From: Acinetobacter sp. ANC 7912
GTDB lineage: Bacteria; Pseudomonadota; Gammaproteobacteria; Pseudomonadales; Moraxellaceae
Reading direction: 5' to 3'
Length of the DNA: 64,000 bases
Assembly: GCF_039862785.1 (NCBI RefSeq)
Contig: NZ_CP156795.1
Span: 1,984,001-2,048,000, forward strand
Within the stretch, counting starts at the first letter, position 1. Each line of letters starts with the position of its first letter. A model generated the notes under the pieces. That model was not told the origin of the DNA, searched no databases, and saw only the letters and a program-made list of their open reading frames with translations. The position numbers were made by a program, and so were the translations under genes. Below are positions 1 to 8,324 of the stretch, in pieces.

Positions 1-444
1 TCTTGTAATTAATTTGGAGGGTATGATTACTGGCTATACTTTCGCTCCAGCAAATGTAGATGAGCGTGATGTTGCACCAGAAATCACAGAAAATATTCAT
101 GGGTTACTAGGTGCAGATAAAGGTTACTTAAGACCCAGCTTGAAAGAATACTATAAATTTCAGTATGTTGATCTACAAACTCCTTTAAGAAAGAATATGC
201 CGGACTCTAGATCTCAAGAATCAATGAGGTTGCTTATGAGAGCACGAAGGAAAATTGAAACGGTCATTGGTCAATTAACTGATCGCTTTAATATTCAAAA
301 AGTAAGGGCACAAGAGATTTATGGCACTTATCGCATCGTTTTATCAGAAAGATTTTGTCACATACGGTCTGCGTCGTTATGAATAAAAAATGTGGTTATT
401 CGCCGATTCAATTTGAAAAGCTTATTTAAAGTTGAGATTGGCGT
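1..444 (+). mobile_element. IS982-family element, right-hand part (left end outside window)
   Basis: The first 444 bases are nearly identical to the right half of the IS982-family element at 44632-46593. The terminal inverted repeat (GTTGAGATTGGCGT at the right edge) ends at 444. The copy lacks the second IS982-type element that splits the other copy, because the reading runs straight through LVINLEG. I saw two substitutions and a 2-base insertion relative to the other copy. The left end and any target duplication lie outside the window. Confidence 0.85.
2..429 (+). pseudogene. IS982-family transposase, C-terminal part, frameshifted
   Basis: This is the C-terminal part of a DDE transposase. 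It carries the GADKGYL motif with a catalytic Asp and the RRKIETV segment with the catalytic Glu. Against the copy at 46163-46578, an extra CA at about 309-312 shifts the frame, so translation runs into unrelated residues and stops at 382. The original frame would have ended at the TAA at 427-429 (sequence FEKLI). It is partial at the window edge and probably inactive. The family assignment is firm; the exact IS name is not assigned. Confidence 0.8.
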
Positions 445-550
445 AATTTCAACTATATTTTTATACTTTACAGCTATAAATTTAAGAAAGTTTTATCCAC
501 CTAGAAATAGAACAAAGTTGAATATGACCCACCTTCAACTTTCTAGAAAC

Positions 551-670
551 TTAGGCTTTGCGTTCAATTTTTTCGTCTTTACGTATATCCATATAAATTT
601 CGATCAAAGACCATACAACAATGAGTGCAAAAATGAACAATGAAAGTACTAAAGCAGTTAAGTAAGTCAT
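551..670 (-). CDS. 39-residue single-pass membrane peptide
   Basis: An ATG at 670-668 opens a 39-codon frame ending in TAA at 551-553. Residues 4-24 form one hydrophobic segment (LTALVLSLFIFALIVVWSLI), followed by a charged tail ending RKDEKIERKA, so the likely topology is a single inner-membrane helix with a cytoplasmic tail. A purine-rich AGAG lies about ten bases before the start. A perfect 8-bp stem at 708-734 sits in the presumed leader. I do not recognise the family. It resembles the small accessory subunits or regulators attached to membrane complexes, but nothing nearby identifies a partner. The coding call rests on composition and start context. Confidence 0.55.
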   Translation of the reverse strand: MTYLTALVLSLFIFALIVVWSLIEIYMDIRKDEKIERKA

Positions 671-707
671 GTTGAATCATCTCTAGCAAACATGATGGGA
701 AGATACT

Positions 708-734
708 GAAGCCTATCCAAATCCCTTAGGCTTC
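708..734. repeat. Perfect 8-bp stem-loop in the 671-984 intergenic region
   Basis: GAAGCCTA at 708-715 pairs with TAGGCTTC at 727-734 around an 11-base loop. It lies about 38 bases upstream of the small membrane peptide, so it could be a leader structure, or a terminator stem without a clear T-run. The rest of 671-984 is very AT-rich and shows no gene to me. Confidence 0.4.
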
Positions 735-984
735 GACAAAAGTCTAATAACTATTTTTTGTGCTGAATAGTCATTTTTTTAACTTTTTAAGATTTTTTTT
801 ATCTAAATTAAGACTAATACACGATTAATTTAATCACATTTATTAGTTTTAAGTCTTAATAAAATCCAAAATTTGAATCAACAATTAAAAGATTTGTACG
901 CATTTAAAACTTTTAAAAGAAAGGAGCTTGACGGATACAGCGAAGAAGAACAAATTATGAGTTTTTTCACACAATCCCTTCCCT

Positions 985-1545
985 ATGTTTAAGAAATTCA
1001 TTGGCGAATCTGCGTTTAAACTTGCAGGCTGGCAGTATCACGTTGAACCAAATGTACTTGAAGACAAGCAAGTGATTGTTGGTTTTGAACATACTTCAAT
1101 GATGGATGCTGTGCTCTCTCTGGCACTCTTTCAGATTTATGACATGAAAATTCATACCCTGATCAAAAAAGAGCTATTTAAAGGTCCCTTCAAACCATTA
1201 CTAGAATCGATTGGCGGTATTGCGGTTGATCGTAAGTCCAATCAGGATATCGTCAGCCAGATGGTAGAGGCTTTTCAAAGTCATGAAAAATTTAATCTGG
1301 TGATTGCCCCTGAAGCGACCCGTGCCAAAAATGGTGAAGCGCGCAAACCGATCCGTACTGGTTTCTGGCATATTGCTAAAGCTGCGAATGTACCGATTGT
1401 ATTAATGTATGCCAATGCCAAAACCAAACAAGGTGGTATTTTTGGCAAGATTTATCCAAGCGAAATCAATCATGACCTTGCCCTGTTAAAACAGCTCTAT
1501 AAAGAGAAAGTAGGCTTGGACATCATCATTCCAGAAAAGAAATAA
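985..1545 (+). CDS. PlsC-like lysophospholipid/glycerol acyltransferase
   Basis: The 186-residue protein belongs to the PlsC acyltransferase superfamily, which moves acyl groups onto glycerophosphate or related lipids at the inner membrane. The HX4D catalytic motif is H36-TSMM-D41. Downstream are GGIAVDR and a PEATR motif, matching the later acyltransferase blocks. It is shorter than typical PlsC (about 240) and lacks an obvious N-terminal membrane helix. The ATG at 985 has no convincing ribosome-binding site. An ATG at 957 with purine-rich upstream sequence opens only an 11-codon frame that ends across the start of this gene, so the true N-terminus may have been lost by a frameshift. The exact acyl acceptor is unknown. 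Confidence 0.75.
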   Translation: MFKKFIGESAFKLAGWQYHVEPNVLEDKQVIVGFEHTSMMDAVLSLALFQIYDMKIHTLIKKELFKGPFKPLLESIGGIAVDRKSNQDIVSQMVEAFQSHEKFNLVIAPEATRAKNGEARKPIRTGFWHIAKAANVPIVLMYANAKTKQGGIFGKIYPSEINHDLALLKQLYKEKVGLDIIIPEKK

Positions 1546-1553
1546 TTCACTGC

Positions 1554-1588
1554 AAATGAGATGTTATCTTGCTATAGCATCTCATTTT
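1554..1588 (+). terminator. Intrinsic terminator after the PlsC-like gene
   Basis: AAATGAGATG pairs with CATCTCATTT, a 10-bp stem around a 14-base loop, followed by TTC. It lies directly after the acyltransferase stop codon. Confidence 0.65.
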
Positions 1589-1776
1589 CTTACTTTATAA
1601 AAACATTTCCCCTCTCTCTTCATTTACATAATTTGTTTAAAAGCAGCCCGTCTCGTCTATTTTTTTGTCATTATCGTTAATTCTAAAAAGCAGGCTCTTT
1701 TTTTGAAAAAAGCGCTTATGGTAGAATTTGCGCAATTCGATAGGCATACAGCCAATCTACAAGGAGCATATTTCGC

Positions 1777-2526
1777 ATGGCGGGTCATTCCAAGTGGGCC
1801 AATATTAAGCATCGTAAAGCAAAACAAGATGCTAGTCGTGGTAAGTTATTTACCAAATACATTCGTGAATTAACCACTGCAGCAAGACTTGGCGGTCCTG
1901 ATGCAGGCAGTAACCCACGTCTACGTGCTGTTGTCGAAAAAGCATTATCTGTAAACATGACTCGTGACACCATTAACCGCGCGATTCAACGTGGTGCTGG
2001 TGGCGATGACAATGACAACCTGAAAGAAGTGACTTATGAAGGTTACGGCGTTGGTGGCGTAGCAGTGATTGTGGAAACCATGACTGATAACCTGAACCGT
2101 ACCGTTCCAGACGTACGTCACTGCTTTACTAAAAATGACGGTAACCTGGGCACTAATGGTTCCGTATCCTTCATGTTCACCAAACGTGGTGAGATCACTT
2201 TTGAAGATGTGGCTTTAGAAGATCAAATCATGGAAGTGGCTTTAGAAGCTGGTGCAGAAGACATCGAAGTGGATGAAGATGAAATTCTAGTCATCACCAC
2301 TCCTGAAACTTTCGGTACTGTTCAGGATGCATTGACTGCTGCAGGTTTAAAATCTGATAATGCAGAAGTTGTAATGAGCGCTGCAACCAAAGCTGAAATC
2401 ACCGACATCGATCAAGCCAAGAAAATCATGCGTATGATTGACATGCTTGAAGATCTGGACGATGTTCAAAACGTTTACACCAACGTTGAATTCTCTGAAG
2501 AAGTTTTAGCGCAACTTGATGCTTAA
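1777..2526 (+). CDS. yebC: YebC/PmpR family regulatory protein
   Basis: The 249-residue protein begins [18 protein letters not shown], the hallmark of the YebC/TACO1 family, and matches the family's usual length. Members have been described as DNA-binding regulators and, more recently, as ribosome-associated factors that relieve stalling at proline runs; they act in the cytoplasm. A strong AAGGAG Shine-Dalgarno lies about ten bases before the ATG. The gene stands alone, with its own terminator at 2540-2567 and the convergent Lrp-type gene after it. The family identity is very secure; the molecular role here is by analogy. Confidence 0.95.
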   Translation: MAGHSKWANIKHRKAKQDASRGKLFTKYIRELTTAARLGGPDAGSNPRLRAVVEKALSVNMTRDTINRAIQRGAGGDDNDNLKEVTYEGYGVGGVAVIVETMTDNLNRTVPDVRHCFTKNDGNLGTNGSVSFMFTKRGEITFEDVALEDQIMEVALEAGAEDIEVDEDEILVITTPETFGTVQDALTAAGLKSDNAEVVMSAATKAEITDIDQAKKIMRMIDMLEDLDDVQNVYTNVEFSEEVLAQLDA

Positions 2527-2539
2527 TCTTCTCAGAATC

Positions 2540-2567
2540 AAAAAACGCACCTTGGGGTGCGTTTTTT
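2540..2567 (+). terminator. Intrinsic terminator after yebC
   Basis: AAAAAACGCACC-TTG-GGGTGCGTTTTTT forms a GC-rich stem with a T-run. The A-run on the other side means it may also serve the convergent Lrp-type gene. Confidence 0.85.
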
Positions 2568-2612
2568 ATGTGCATTAAAATAGTATTAAAATAAAAATGT
2601 TATTCTCGATTT

Positions 2613-3083
2613 TTAAACTTTATTCAATAAGCCACTGCAGTTAAAGACATTGTATTCCTTGATCACAAAGCTGGAATGCAATGCCACCACATGTTCAATC
2701 TTGCCAATCTTGTTGAGCAGGATCTCACTGTAGTTCTCCATGTCCCGCGCCACCACTTCGACAATAAAATCCGCAGACTGCCCTGTCACCAGGAAGGCAT
2801 TGATCACTTCCGGAATACTTTCCAGCTCACCGAGGAATTTGGCAAAGGTATCACTATCGTGCTTGCTCAAGGAGACCTGTAATAACACATGCAGGTTAAA
2901 GCCGAGTTTTTGATAGTTAATTTCCCGCTTTAAGCCACTGATAATATTCTGGTCAATCAAATGCTTGATACGACGATGGACAGAGCTGACCGACAGATTT
3001 ACCCGCTCGGAAAGTTCATTCAGGTTGACATCCTCATGAGTTAAAATTTCGAGAATGTGCTTATCAAACCGGTCTAATTCCAT
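2613..3083 (-). CDS. Lrp/AsnC family transcriptional regulator
   Basis: The 156-residue protein has an N-terminal winged helix-turn-helix (about residues 4-62, including LSERVNLSVSSVHRRIKHL) and a C-terminal RAM/AsnC ligand-binding domain (about 70-145). Its length matches the Lrp family. Such proteins form dimers to octamers and usually respond to an amino acid. The target is unclear: no amino-acid gene adjoins it, with yebC on one side and an IS3 remnant beginning at 3348 on the other. A neighbouring target gene may have been separated from it by that IS. Confidence 0.9.
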   Translation of the reverse strand: MELDRFDKHILEILTHEDVNLNELSERVNLSVSSVHRRIKHLIDQNIISGLKREINYQKLGFNLHVLLQVSLSKHDSDTFAKFLGELESIPEVINAFLVTGQSADFIVEVVARDMENYSEILLNKIGKIEHVVALHSSFVIKEYNVFNCSGLLNKV

Positions 3084-3352
3084 CTCTAATCTCTTGTTGC
3101 TTTATTCAAATACATCATTGTTTTGCTGATAGTATTGATAATTTTTTCATAAATTACCAGTTCTTTGAAAAAATATACCAAACCCGTCGCTTAAGTTGCT
3201 TGATGTAATCTTCCTTACCATTCATCGTATAAAATGCCTTTCAGATAAGCGTAAATACCCAATAAAGCCCTATTTATTATAAGGAATAAATTCGTTATGG
3301 ATAAAAATCTTAAAAATAGTGCGCTTTTCAAAACGTGACTATTCTCTTGATC

Positions 3353-4218
3353 CTAGACAGTATCGTGGACAATCGATCCCTCTAAACTTTTAATATATTT
3401 CTGTTCAAAGGCTTCTGGACTTAACCAACCGTTTGCAGAATGCCTTCTGACCCGATTGTAATAAATCTCAATATAGTCAAACAAGACCGCATTCGCCTCT
3501 TTTCGAGTGACAAACACACTGCCATGCACCACATGGCCTTTCAATGTATGAAAGAAGCTTTCAGTCACGGCATTATCCCATGAGCAGTATACTGCGCAAG
3601 GCTGCGTCTAGACATACTTTGAATACAATCATTTGTCAGCAAGAGTGCTCTAAAATCACGACTACAGTACTGACTGCCTTGGTCCGAATGAACCATAACA
3701 CCTGTTGGATAGCCCTGACGAGCCATTGAATAATGAAACGCATCACACACCAATTGGCGGTCTATTCGATGGCTGGTTTGCCATCCCACGATACGACGAC
3801 TAAATAGATCCAGCATCACACATAAATACAGCCAACCTTGCTTGGTACGGATATAGGTAATATCCGTTGTCCAAACCTTGTTAGGCTGCATGACTGTAAA
3901 TTGGCGATCTAACAAGTTTGGTGCTGTAGGCAAACGATGCTTTGAATCAGTCGTATGCTTGTATTTACGTGCAATCTTGCTCCGTAGACCAAGTTTTTTT
4001 AGCATTCTTCCAACGGTTCGTTCGCTCATGGTGTACCCTAAATCATGCATGTCATGTACTAATGAAGGTGCACCCAATCGTGCATGATGCTGCCAATATA
4101 CGGCTTTTAAATCATTATATTTCTGCGCTGGATTGGCCTGGCGTTTTCGCCAGGCATAATAGCCTGAAGTGCTGACACCCAGGCATTTACAGGCAGAAGA
4201 TACAGTGACTTCATTCAC
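3353..4218 (-). pseudogene. IS3-family orfB transposase (rve integrase core), frameshifted
   Basis: The reading 4218-3565 contains an HTH_21-like segment, then the DDE integrase core with WTTDITYIRT (first Asp) and MVHSDQGSQYCS (second Asp). The frame breaks after SMSRR, where related elements continue into a GNCWDNAV-type sequence. The rest, with the catalytic Glu in TESFFHTLKGH, continues in another frame from 3568 to 3353. The breakpoint holds the palindromic sequence at 3581-3600, which also occurs at the break in orfA. The split removes the Glu from the main product, so it should be inactive. Confidence 0.85.
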
Positions 4219-4235
4219 ATCCAGATCTTGAATTA

Positions 4236-4545
4236 CCGTGTACTTTTCTTGGCATGATCTGTCAGAAAGTACACATGCGCTTTTTTTAAGATGTCATTGG
4301 CTTCCCTGAGCTGTTTGACTTCTTTCTCTAATTCTAAAATCCGCTGTTGTTCTGGTGAAAGTTGGCGTTTGCTTGAACCCGCCGGATTGATTTCACGAAT
4401 CCATTTATCCAATGTTGAATAACCAACACCTAATTTCTGGGCGATTGCAGCTAAAGATTCGTGCGAGTTTGAAAGTGCATAATCAATTGCTTGCTGTTTA
4501 AATTCAGGACTTGAGCAGCATTGCTGCGCAAGATAGCCATTTCTT
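4236..4545 (-). pseudogene. IS3-family orfA (helix-turn-helix subunit), 5' end frame-broken
   Basis: The minus-strand frame beginning SPEFKQQAIDYALSNSHESL and ending HAKKSTR is a typical IS3 orfA product, with an HTH and a leucine-zipper-like tail (QRILELEKEVKQLREANDIL). The expected start is ATG at 4540-4538, with a GGAG site upstream, but that ATG reads out of frame (MAILRSNAAQVLN) into an early stop. The shift falls in the short palindromic sequence at 4512-4532. Confidence 0.75.
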
Positions 4546-4661
4546 GAATCTCCAAAGATTAAAGTTACGTTATCTTTAGAGGGACGTGCTGTCCATTATT
4601 TTGTCTAGGATCACAGAACGATATTGATCAAACCAGCCCTTGGGGTTAATTCTGATCTTAT

Positions 4662-4690
4662 AAAAAACGCGCTTTATGCGCGTTTTTTTA
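4662..4690 (-). terminator. Intrinsic terminator of the GST gene
   Basis: AAAAAACGCGC-TTTAT-GCGCGTTTTTTT has A- and T-runs on both sides. It directly follows the stop codon of the minus-strand GST gene and could work in both directions. Confidence 0.8.
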
Positions 4691-4701
4691 CTTTTAAAAT
4701 T

Positions 4702-5466
4702 TTATACCCCACGCCAATCTACTCGCGCATTACGCTCATTGCGATACATCTTTTGAATATATTGTCCCAATGGCAAATCGGCCAGATGACTTTGATATTC
4801 TCGATATTCATCCGACATTGATTCAAAGCTTTCCCGTTCCCACGGCGTTCCCGGAATGGCCAATAAAGGGGCCAGAATCGAACAAACCGCAATATCGGCC
4901 AGAGAGAAACGTGAACCGACCAGATAAGGCCCGTCTTTTTCTATACGGATCTGATTCAGTTGCTCGACCGAATTCTTAATATATTGTTTTGATTGTTCCA
5001 AGGTTTCCGCAGTCAAAGCATAACCCTTGGTCAGAATGGTTTTGAGCAAGGGCTTGGAGAATTTTTCAAACTGACGCAAATAACCCTTTTCTCCAATCAG
5101 AATATCCATCGATTCATGATCATAAGATAAAGCCTGAGCCAGCATCCAGCGACGCACATGACGTCCCAGTTCCTGAGTCATTTCATCAATATCCAATGCC
5201 TGCTGACGTAAGTTCCCTTCTGCAGGTAATAAACGATGTTCGGGATATTGCTTATCCAGATATAAGGCAATCTTGGTCGTGTCCGCAATCCACTGTTCCC
5301 GATCGCGCAGAATCGGTAAACGGTTTTGTCCGGTTTTCAGGCGGGCAAAGGCACGATGGGCACCCGGCATCAGATTTTGCGCAACATATTCCAGCTCTTT
5401 GTAATCCAGCATCCAGCGTGCCTTTTCACAAAAATGAGAAAGTGGAAACTGGTATAAAGTGCGCAT
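4702..5466 (-). CDS. Glutathione S-transferase family protein
   Basis: The 254-residue protein has an N-terminal thioredoxin-fold GST domain (residues 1-78, with SHFCEKARWMLDYK near the start and the cis-Pro region NRLPIL) and an all-helical C-terminal domain (about 95-235, with FSLADIAVCSILAPLL). The SxxCEK arrangement resembles bacterial GSTs that use Ser or Cys near the N-terminus. The likely role is conjugation or reduction with glutathione in the cytoplasm; the substrate cannot be inferred. A GGAGA site sits four bases before the start. It is a single-gene unit with the terminator at 4662-4690. Confidence 0.85.
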   Translation of the reverse strand: MRTLYQFPLSHFCEKARWMLDYKELEYVAQNLMPGAHRAFARLKTGQNRLPILRDREQWIADTTKIALYLDKQYPEHRLLPAEGNLRQQALDIDEMTQELGRHVRRWMLAQALSYDHESMDILIGEKGYLRQFEKFSKPLLKTILTKGYALTAETLEQSKQYIKNSVEQLNQIRIEKDGPYLVGSRFSLADIAVCSILAPLLAIPGTPWERESFESMSDEYREYQSHLADLPLGQYIQKMYRNERNARVDWRGV

Positions 5467-5769
5467 GTATTCTCCCTGTGGACGGAACTGATGTCTGTTT
5501 ATATCAGACTTTATAATATTGAATACTTTAGTGATTCAATCTGACAAAAACAATCGGCTTTTCTATCATTTTCACGCTACTCATCATCGGATAAAGAAAT
5601 CCTGTTTGCATTGGACCATCTGAATTTTAAGTTGGATAAATACAAATTTAGGAAATACCAAATGATGAACCAGGGGATTGTCATAAAGCATCCTCATATC
5701 AACTGACTTTATCGGTACTTTCATGTAAAATCACTGGCAATTTTTATATAACGCTTTGTGAGTTATTTC
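5467..5769. other. Intergenic region between GST and ychF
   Basis: About 300 bases between divergent genes. I see no open frame with a convincing start and no stable hairpin. It should hold the promoters of both flanking genes. Confidence 0.4.
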
Positions 5770-6861
5770 ATGGGTTTTAATTGTGGTATTGTAGGCCTGC
5801 CAAACGTTGGTAAATCTACGCTTTTCAATGCATTAACTAAAGCTGCAATTGCTGCAGAAAACTTCCCATTCTGTACGATTGAACCAAACACCGGTATCGT
5901 GCCTGTACCAGATCCACGCCTGGACAAACTTGCAGAAATCGTAAAACCTCAACGTGTGGTACCAACCACCATGGAATTCGTAGATATCGCAGGTCTGGTG
6001 GCTGGTGCTTCCAAAGGTGAAGGTCTGGGTAACCAGTTCCTGGCCAACATCCGTGAAACGGATGCCATTGCTCACGTAGTACGTTGTTTCGAAGACGAAA
6101 ATGTGATTCACGTGAATGGCAAAATTGATCCGTTAGATGACATCGCGACCATCAATACTGAGCTAGCACTGGCTGACCTGGAAACTGTGACTAAAGCCGT
6201 GACTCGCTTAGCGAAGTCTGCAAAAGGGGGCGACAAAGAAGCAATCGCAACTAAAGCAGTTCTCGACAAAATTCTTCCTCTTCTGGACGAAGGCAAACCT
6301 GCCCGTGCAGCGAATCTTGATGAGGATGAACGTAAACTGGTTCGTGGTTTTGGTCTGTTAACTCTAAAACCAACCATGTACATTGCTAACGTGGCTGAAG
6401 ACGGTTTTGAAAATAACCCACACCTAGATGCAGTACGTGAACTGGCTGCTGCTGAAAATGCAATCGTGGTTCCGCTCTGCAACCAAATCGAAGCAGAAAT
6501 TTCCCTGCTGGAAGATGATGAACGTGCTGAATTCCTGGAAGCCATGGGTATGGAAGAACCAGGTCTGAACGTAGTAATCCGTGCAGGTTATGGTCTGTTG
6601 GGTCTGCAAACTTACTTTACTGCCGGTGTACAGGAAGTTCGTGCATGGACTGTGAAAGTCGGTGCAACTGCCCCTCAAGCGGCTGGTGTGATCCATACGG
6701 ATTTCGAAAAAGGCTTTATCCGCGCTGAATGTATTTCTTATGAAGACTTCGTTCAGTACAACGGCGAAGCAGGTGCTAAAGAAGCTGGTAAATGGCGTCT
6801 GGAAGGTAAAACCTATATCGTTCAGGACGGTGACGTGCTGCACTTCCGTTTCAACGTCTAA
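5770..6861 (+). CDS. ychF: Redox-regulated ATPase YchF (Obg-like)
   Basis: The 363-residue P-loop protein has GLPNVGKST at residues 9-17, a [17 protein letters not shown] switch region near 70, and a C-terminal TGS domain ending HFRFNV. YchF is an ATP-preferring member of the Obg GTPase group that binds ribosomes and affects stress responses. The start at ATG 5770 gives the family's usual [11 protein letters not shown] terminus and length; an upstream GTG at 5758 would add four residues. In many proteobacteria it follows pth, which is not present here. A terminator follows at 6874-6900. Confidence 0.95.
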   Translation: MGFNCGIVGLPNVGKSTLFNALTKAAIAAENFPFCTIEPNTGIVPVPDPRLDKLAEIVKPQRVVPTTMEFVDIAGLVAGASKGEGLGNQFLANIRETDAIAHVVRCFEDENVIHVNGKIDPLDDIATINTELALADLETVTKAVTRLAKSAKGGDKEAIATKAVLDKILPLLDEGKPARAANLDEDERKLVRGFGLLTLKPTMYIANVAEDGFENNPHLDAVRELAAAENAIVVPLCNQIEAEISLLEDDERAEFLEAMGMEEPGLNVVIRAGYGLLGLQTYFTAGVQEVRAWTVKVGATAPQAAGVIHTDFEKGFIRAECISYEDFVQYNGEAGAKEAGKWRLEGKTYIVQDGDVLHFRFNV

Positions 6862-6873
6862 ATTGAAGCCAAG

Positions 6874-6900
6874 AAAAAGCCCCAAATCTGGGGCTTTTTT
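6874..6900 (+). terminator. Intrinsic terminator after ychF
   Basis: AAAAAGCCCC-AAATCT-GGGGCTTTTTT is a clear stem with a T-run. It probably also serves the convergent gene at 6916. Confidence 0.9.
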
Positions 6901-6915
6901 ATGTATGAATGAAAA

Positions 6916-7461
6916 TTATTTGCTGATCATTTCGGAAAATGTCTCATCCTGCTCCATCAGCAGGCGCTGTTTACGTGCTTCAAGAAGTACTTTCTCTTCC
7001 AGTTCCTTGCGAAAGCCAAGTAAAAACACCAGTTCCGCCAGTACAAATAAAGGGCCAATTGCCAGACCAATCAGATCATCCATAAAGGCCGGCTTTTTCT
7101 TTTCATAAACGTGACCGACGAACTGAAATGCCCAGCCCACAATAAAGATAAATACACTACTGCTTAACCACAGATTAGTCTCCCACTGTGCGATCCCATA
7201 GGCATAGGGATAAGCAAACATAAAAATAAAAGACATCAATAATGCAAAAAATACATCAATTGTCAGATAGTAAAGAATGGATACTGTTAATACTACTAAT
7301 GCCAATGTCAGTTCATAGCCTGACAGAAAAACGGAAGCCCGTACGGTCAAGCATATGACTGAAAAAACAATGAGTGGAATCCCAATAAAATGCGTGGTGA
7401 CATTTTTCCGATCAAGATGATAAGCTGCATACTGACTTAATAATCGTTCCAATCTGGTCAT
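6916..7461 (-). CDS. DUF962/Mpo1-like membrane protein
   Basis: The 181-residue protein has four to five hydrophobic segments between residues 25 and 155. The conserved N-terminal part (LSQYAAYHLDRKNVTTHFIGIPL) carries the NxxTHxxG signature of the DUF962 family. Yeast Mpo1 of this family is an Fe-dependent dioxygenase of 2-hydroxy fatty acids, using conserved His residues. H30 in the THFIG motif and H124 in FQFVGHVYEKKKPA fit that scheme. The start at 7461 is preferred over an upstream ATG at 7488 because AAGGAAG lies directly before it. It diverges from the Crp/Fnr gene. Confidence 0.75.
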   Translation of the reverse strand: MTRLERLLSQYAAYHLDRKNVTTHFIGIPLIVFSVICLTVRASVFLSGYELTLALVVLTVSILYYLTIDVFFALLMSFIFMFAYPYAYGIAQWETNLWLSSSVFIFIVGWAFQFVGHVYEKKKPAFMDDLIGLAIGPLFVLAELVFLLGFRKELEEKVLLEARKQRLLMEQDETFSEMISK

Positions 7462-7493
7462 ATTATTCTTCCTTGTCTGGTCATCCATTGCAC

Positions 7494-7499
7494 TATAAT
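7494..7499 (+). promoter_or_regulatory. Candidate -10 box of the Crp/Fnr-type gene
   Basis: TATAAT at 7494-7499 matches the sigma-70 -10 consensus exactly. It lies upstream of the GTG start at 7564, which would put the transcription start near 7506, just before the palindrome at 7516-7537. A convincing -35 at standard spacing is not obvious. Confidence 0.45.
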
Positions 7500-7515
7500 C
7501 TAAGTCAAATTTGTA

Positions 7516-7537
7516 AGTTGTCAGCTGGATGACAACT
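7516..7537. promoter_or_regulatory. 22-bp perfect palindrome, candidate Crp/Fnr-type operator
   Basis: AGTTGTCA-gctgga-TGACAACT has two perfect 8-bp arms separated by six bases. The 22-bp size and two-fold symmetry are typical of sites for dimeric CRP/FNR proteins. It sits between the divergent DUF962 and Crp/Fnr genes, just downstream of the candidate -10 box. Binding by the neighbouring regulator and autorepression are inferences. Confidence 0.5.
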
Positions 7538-7563
7538 CTTTAGCGCTCGGAGCATAAAAATCA

Positions 7564-8259
7564 GTGGAAGAAAAATATCTGATTGAATTAAAAAAGAATA
7601 ACTGGTTCTCAAAATTACCCGAATTATTTCAAAGTCGTCTGTTAGAACAAGCGGGAATCGTTTCCATTGAAAAAGGACAAGCCCTATTCTATGCAGGTGA
7701 TCTCTTTGACGGGATTTATGCCGTATTGGAGGGAGCTATCGGCTTAGGTGTCACCGATATTCATGGCAAAGAAGCTGTTTCCGTGATTGCTGAACCCATC
7801 ATCTGGTTTGGTGAAATTTCACTGGTCGATCAGCAGCCACGCTCGCATCATGCCATTGCCAGTAAAAAATCATTATTACTGCATATTCCAGCGACATTTA
7901 TTCATCAATTACTGGAAGAACATCCTGTTTTCTGGTTCCACCTGAGTCAGCTCATGAGCCAGAAACTGCGTTATGCCCTGCTCGAACTGTTTTCCATCCA
8001 GACCCAGACCTTGCAGCAACGCCTGGCACAACGTCTGCTATTTATTCTTCACGGTTATGGCAATCATCAAGTGATTGAAACCCAGACCATTCAACTATCC
8101 CAGGAACAGCTGTCACAAATGTTGATGTGTTCACGCCAGACCATCAATCAGGAACTGCAACAACTGGAAAAAATGCAGATTTTAAAACTTGCATTTAAAC
8201 AAATCGAGATTCTGGATCTTGCCAAACTCAAGCAACTTGCCAGCACCCAGATTTATTAA
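7564..8259 (+). CDS. Crp/Fnr family transcriptional regulator
   Basis: The 231-residue protein has a cyclic-nucleotide-binding-type beta-roll (about 20-120, with GQALFYAGDLFDGIYAVLEG), a long dimerisation helix, and a C-terminal winged HTH (about 170-215, with CSRQTINQELQQLE as recognition helix). No N-terminal cysteine cluster is present, so it is not an Fe-S FNR. The pocket lacks the canonical PRxAT motif of cAMP binders; QPRSHHAIA is the corresponding stretch, so the ligand is unknown. The GTG start follows GGAGCATAAAAATCA. The palindrome at 7516-7537 suggests autoregulation. Confidence 0.88.
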   Translation: MEEKYLIELKKNNWFSKLPELFQSRLLEQAGIVSIEKGQALFYAGDLFDGIYAVLEGAIGLGVTDIHGKEAVSVIAEPIIWFGEISLVDQQPRSHHAIASKKSLLLHIPATFIHQLLEEHPVFWFHLSQLMSQKLRYALLELFSIQTQTLQQRLAQRLLFILHGYGNHQVIETQTIQLSQEQLSQMLMCSRQTINQELQQLEKMQILKLAFKQIEILDLAKLKQLASTQIY

Positions 8260-8280
8260 TTTTTTATCTTACAAAAAATC

Positions 8281-8302
8281 AGGCTGAGTATTTAACCCAG
8301 CC
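8281..8302. terminator. Weak bidirectional hairpin between convergent genes
   Basis: AGGCTG pairs with CAGCCT across ten bases, followed by TTATT. It lies between the ends of the Crp/Fnr gene and the lipoprotein gene. The T-run is poor. Confidence 0.4.
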
Positions 8303-8324
8303 TTATTAATCTCGATCTATCTAA

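Larger units (their letters stand above)
3348..4613 (-). mobile_element. Decayed IS3-family element
   Basis: Terminal inverted repeats are TGATCCTAGACAG at 3348 and, on the other strand, TGATCCTAGACAA ending at 4613, giving 1266 bp. It carries the orfA/orfB layout of IS3-family elements, read on the minus strand. Both frames are broken. I found no matching 3-bp target duplication (TCT on the left, CAG on the right), which suggests flank rearrangement or drift. The element separates the Lrp-type gene from the GST gene. Confidence 0.9.

Noticed and set aside
3345-4616. Target-site duplication for the IS3 element at 3348-4613
   Set aside because: The flanking triplets TCT and CAG do not match, and no longer repeat was found.
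5833-6885. Long antisense frames opposite ychF
   Set aside because: They are mirror effects of biased codon use in a well-identified gene and have no ribosome-binding sites or domain content.
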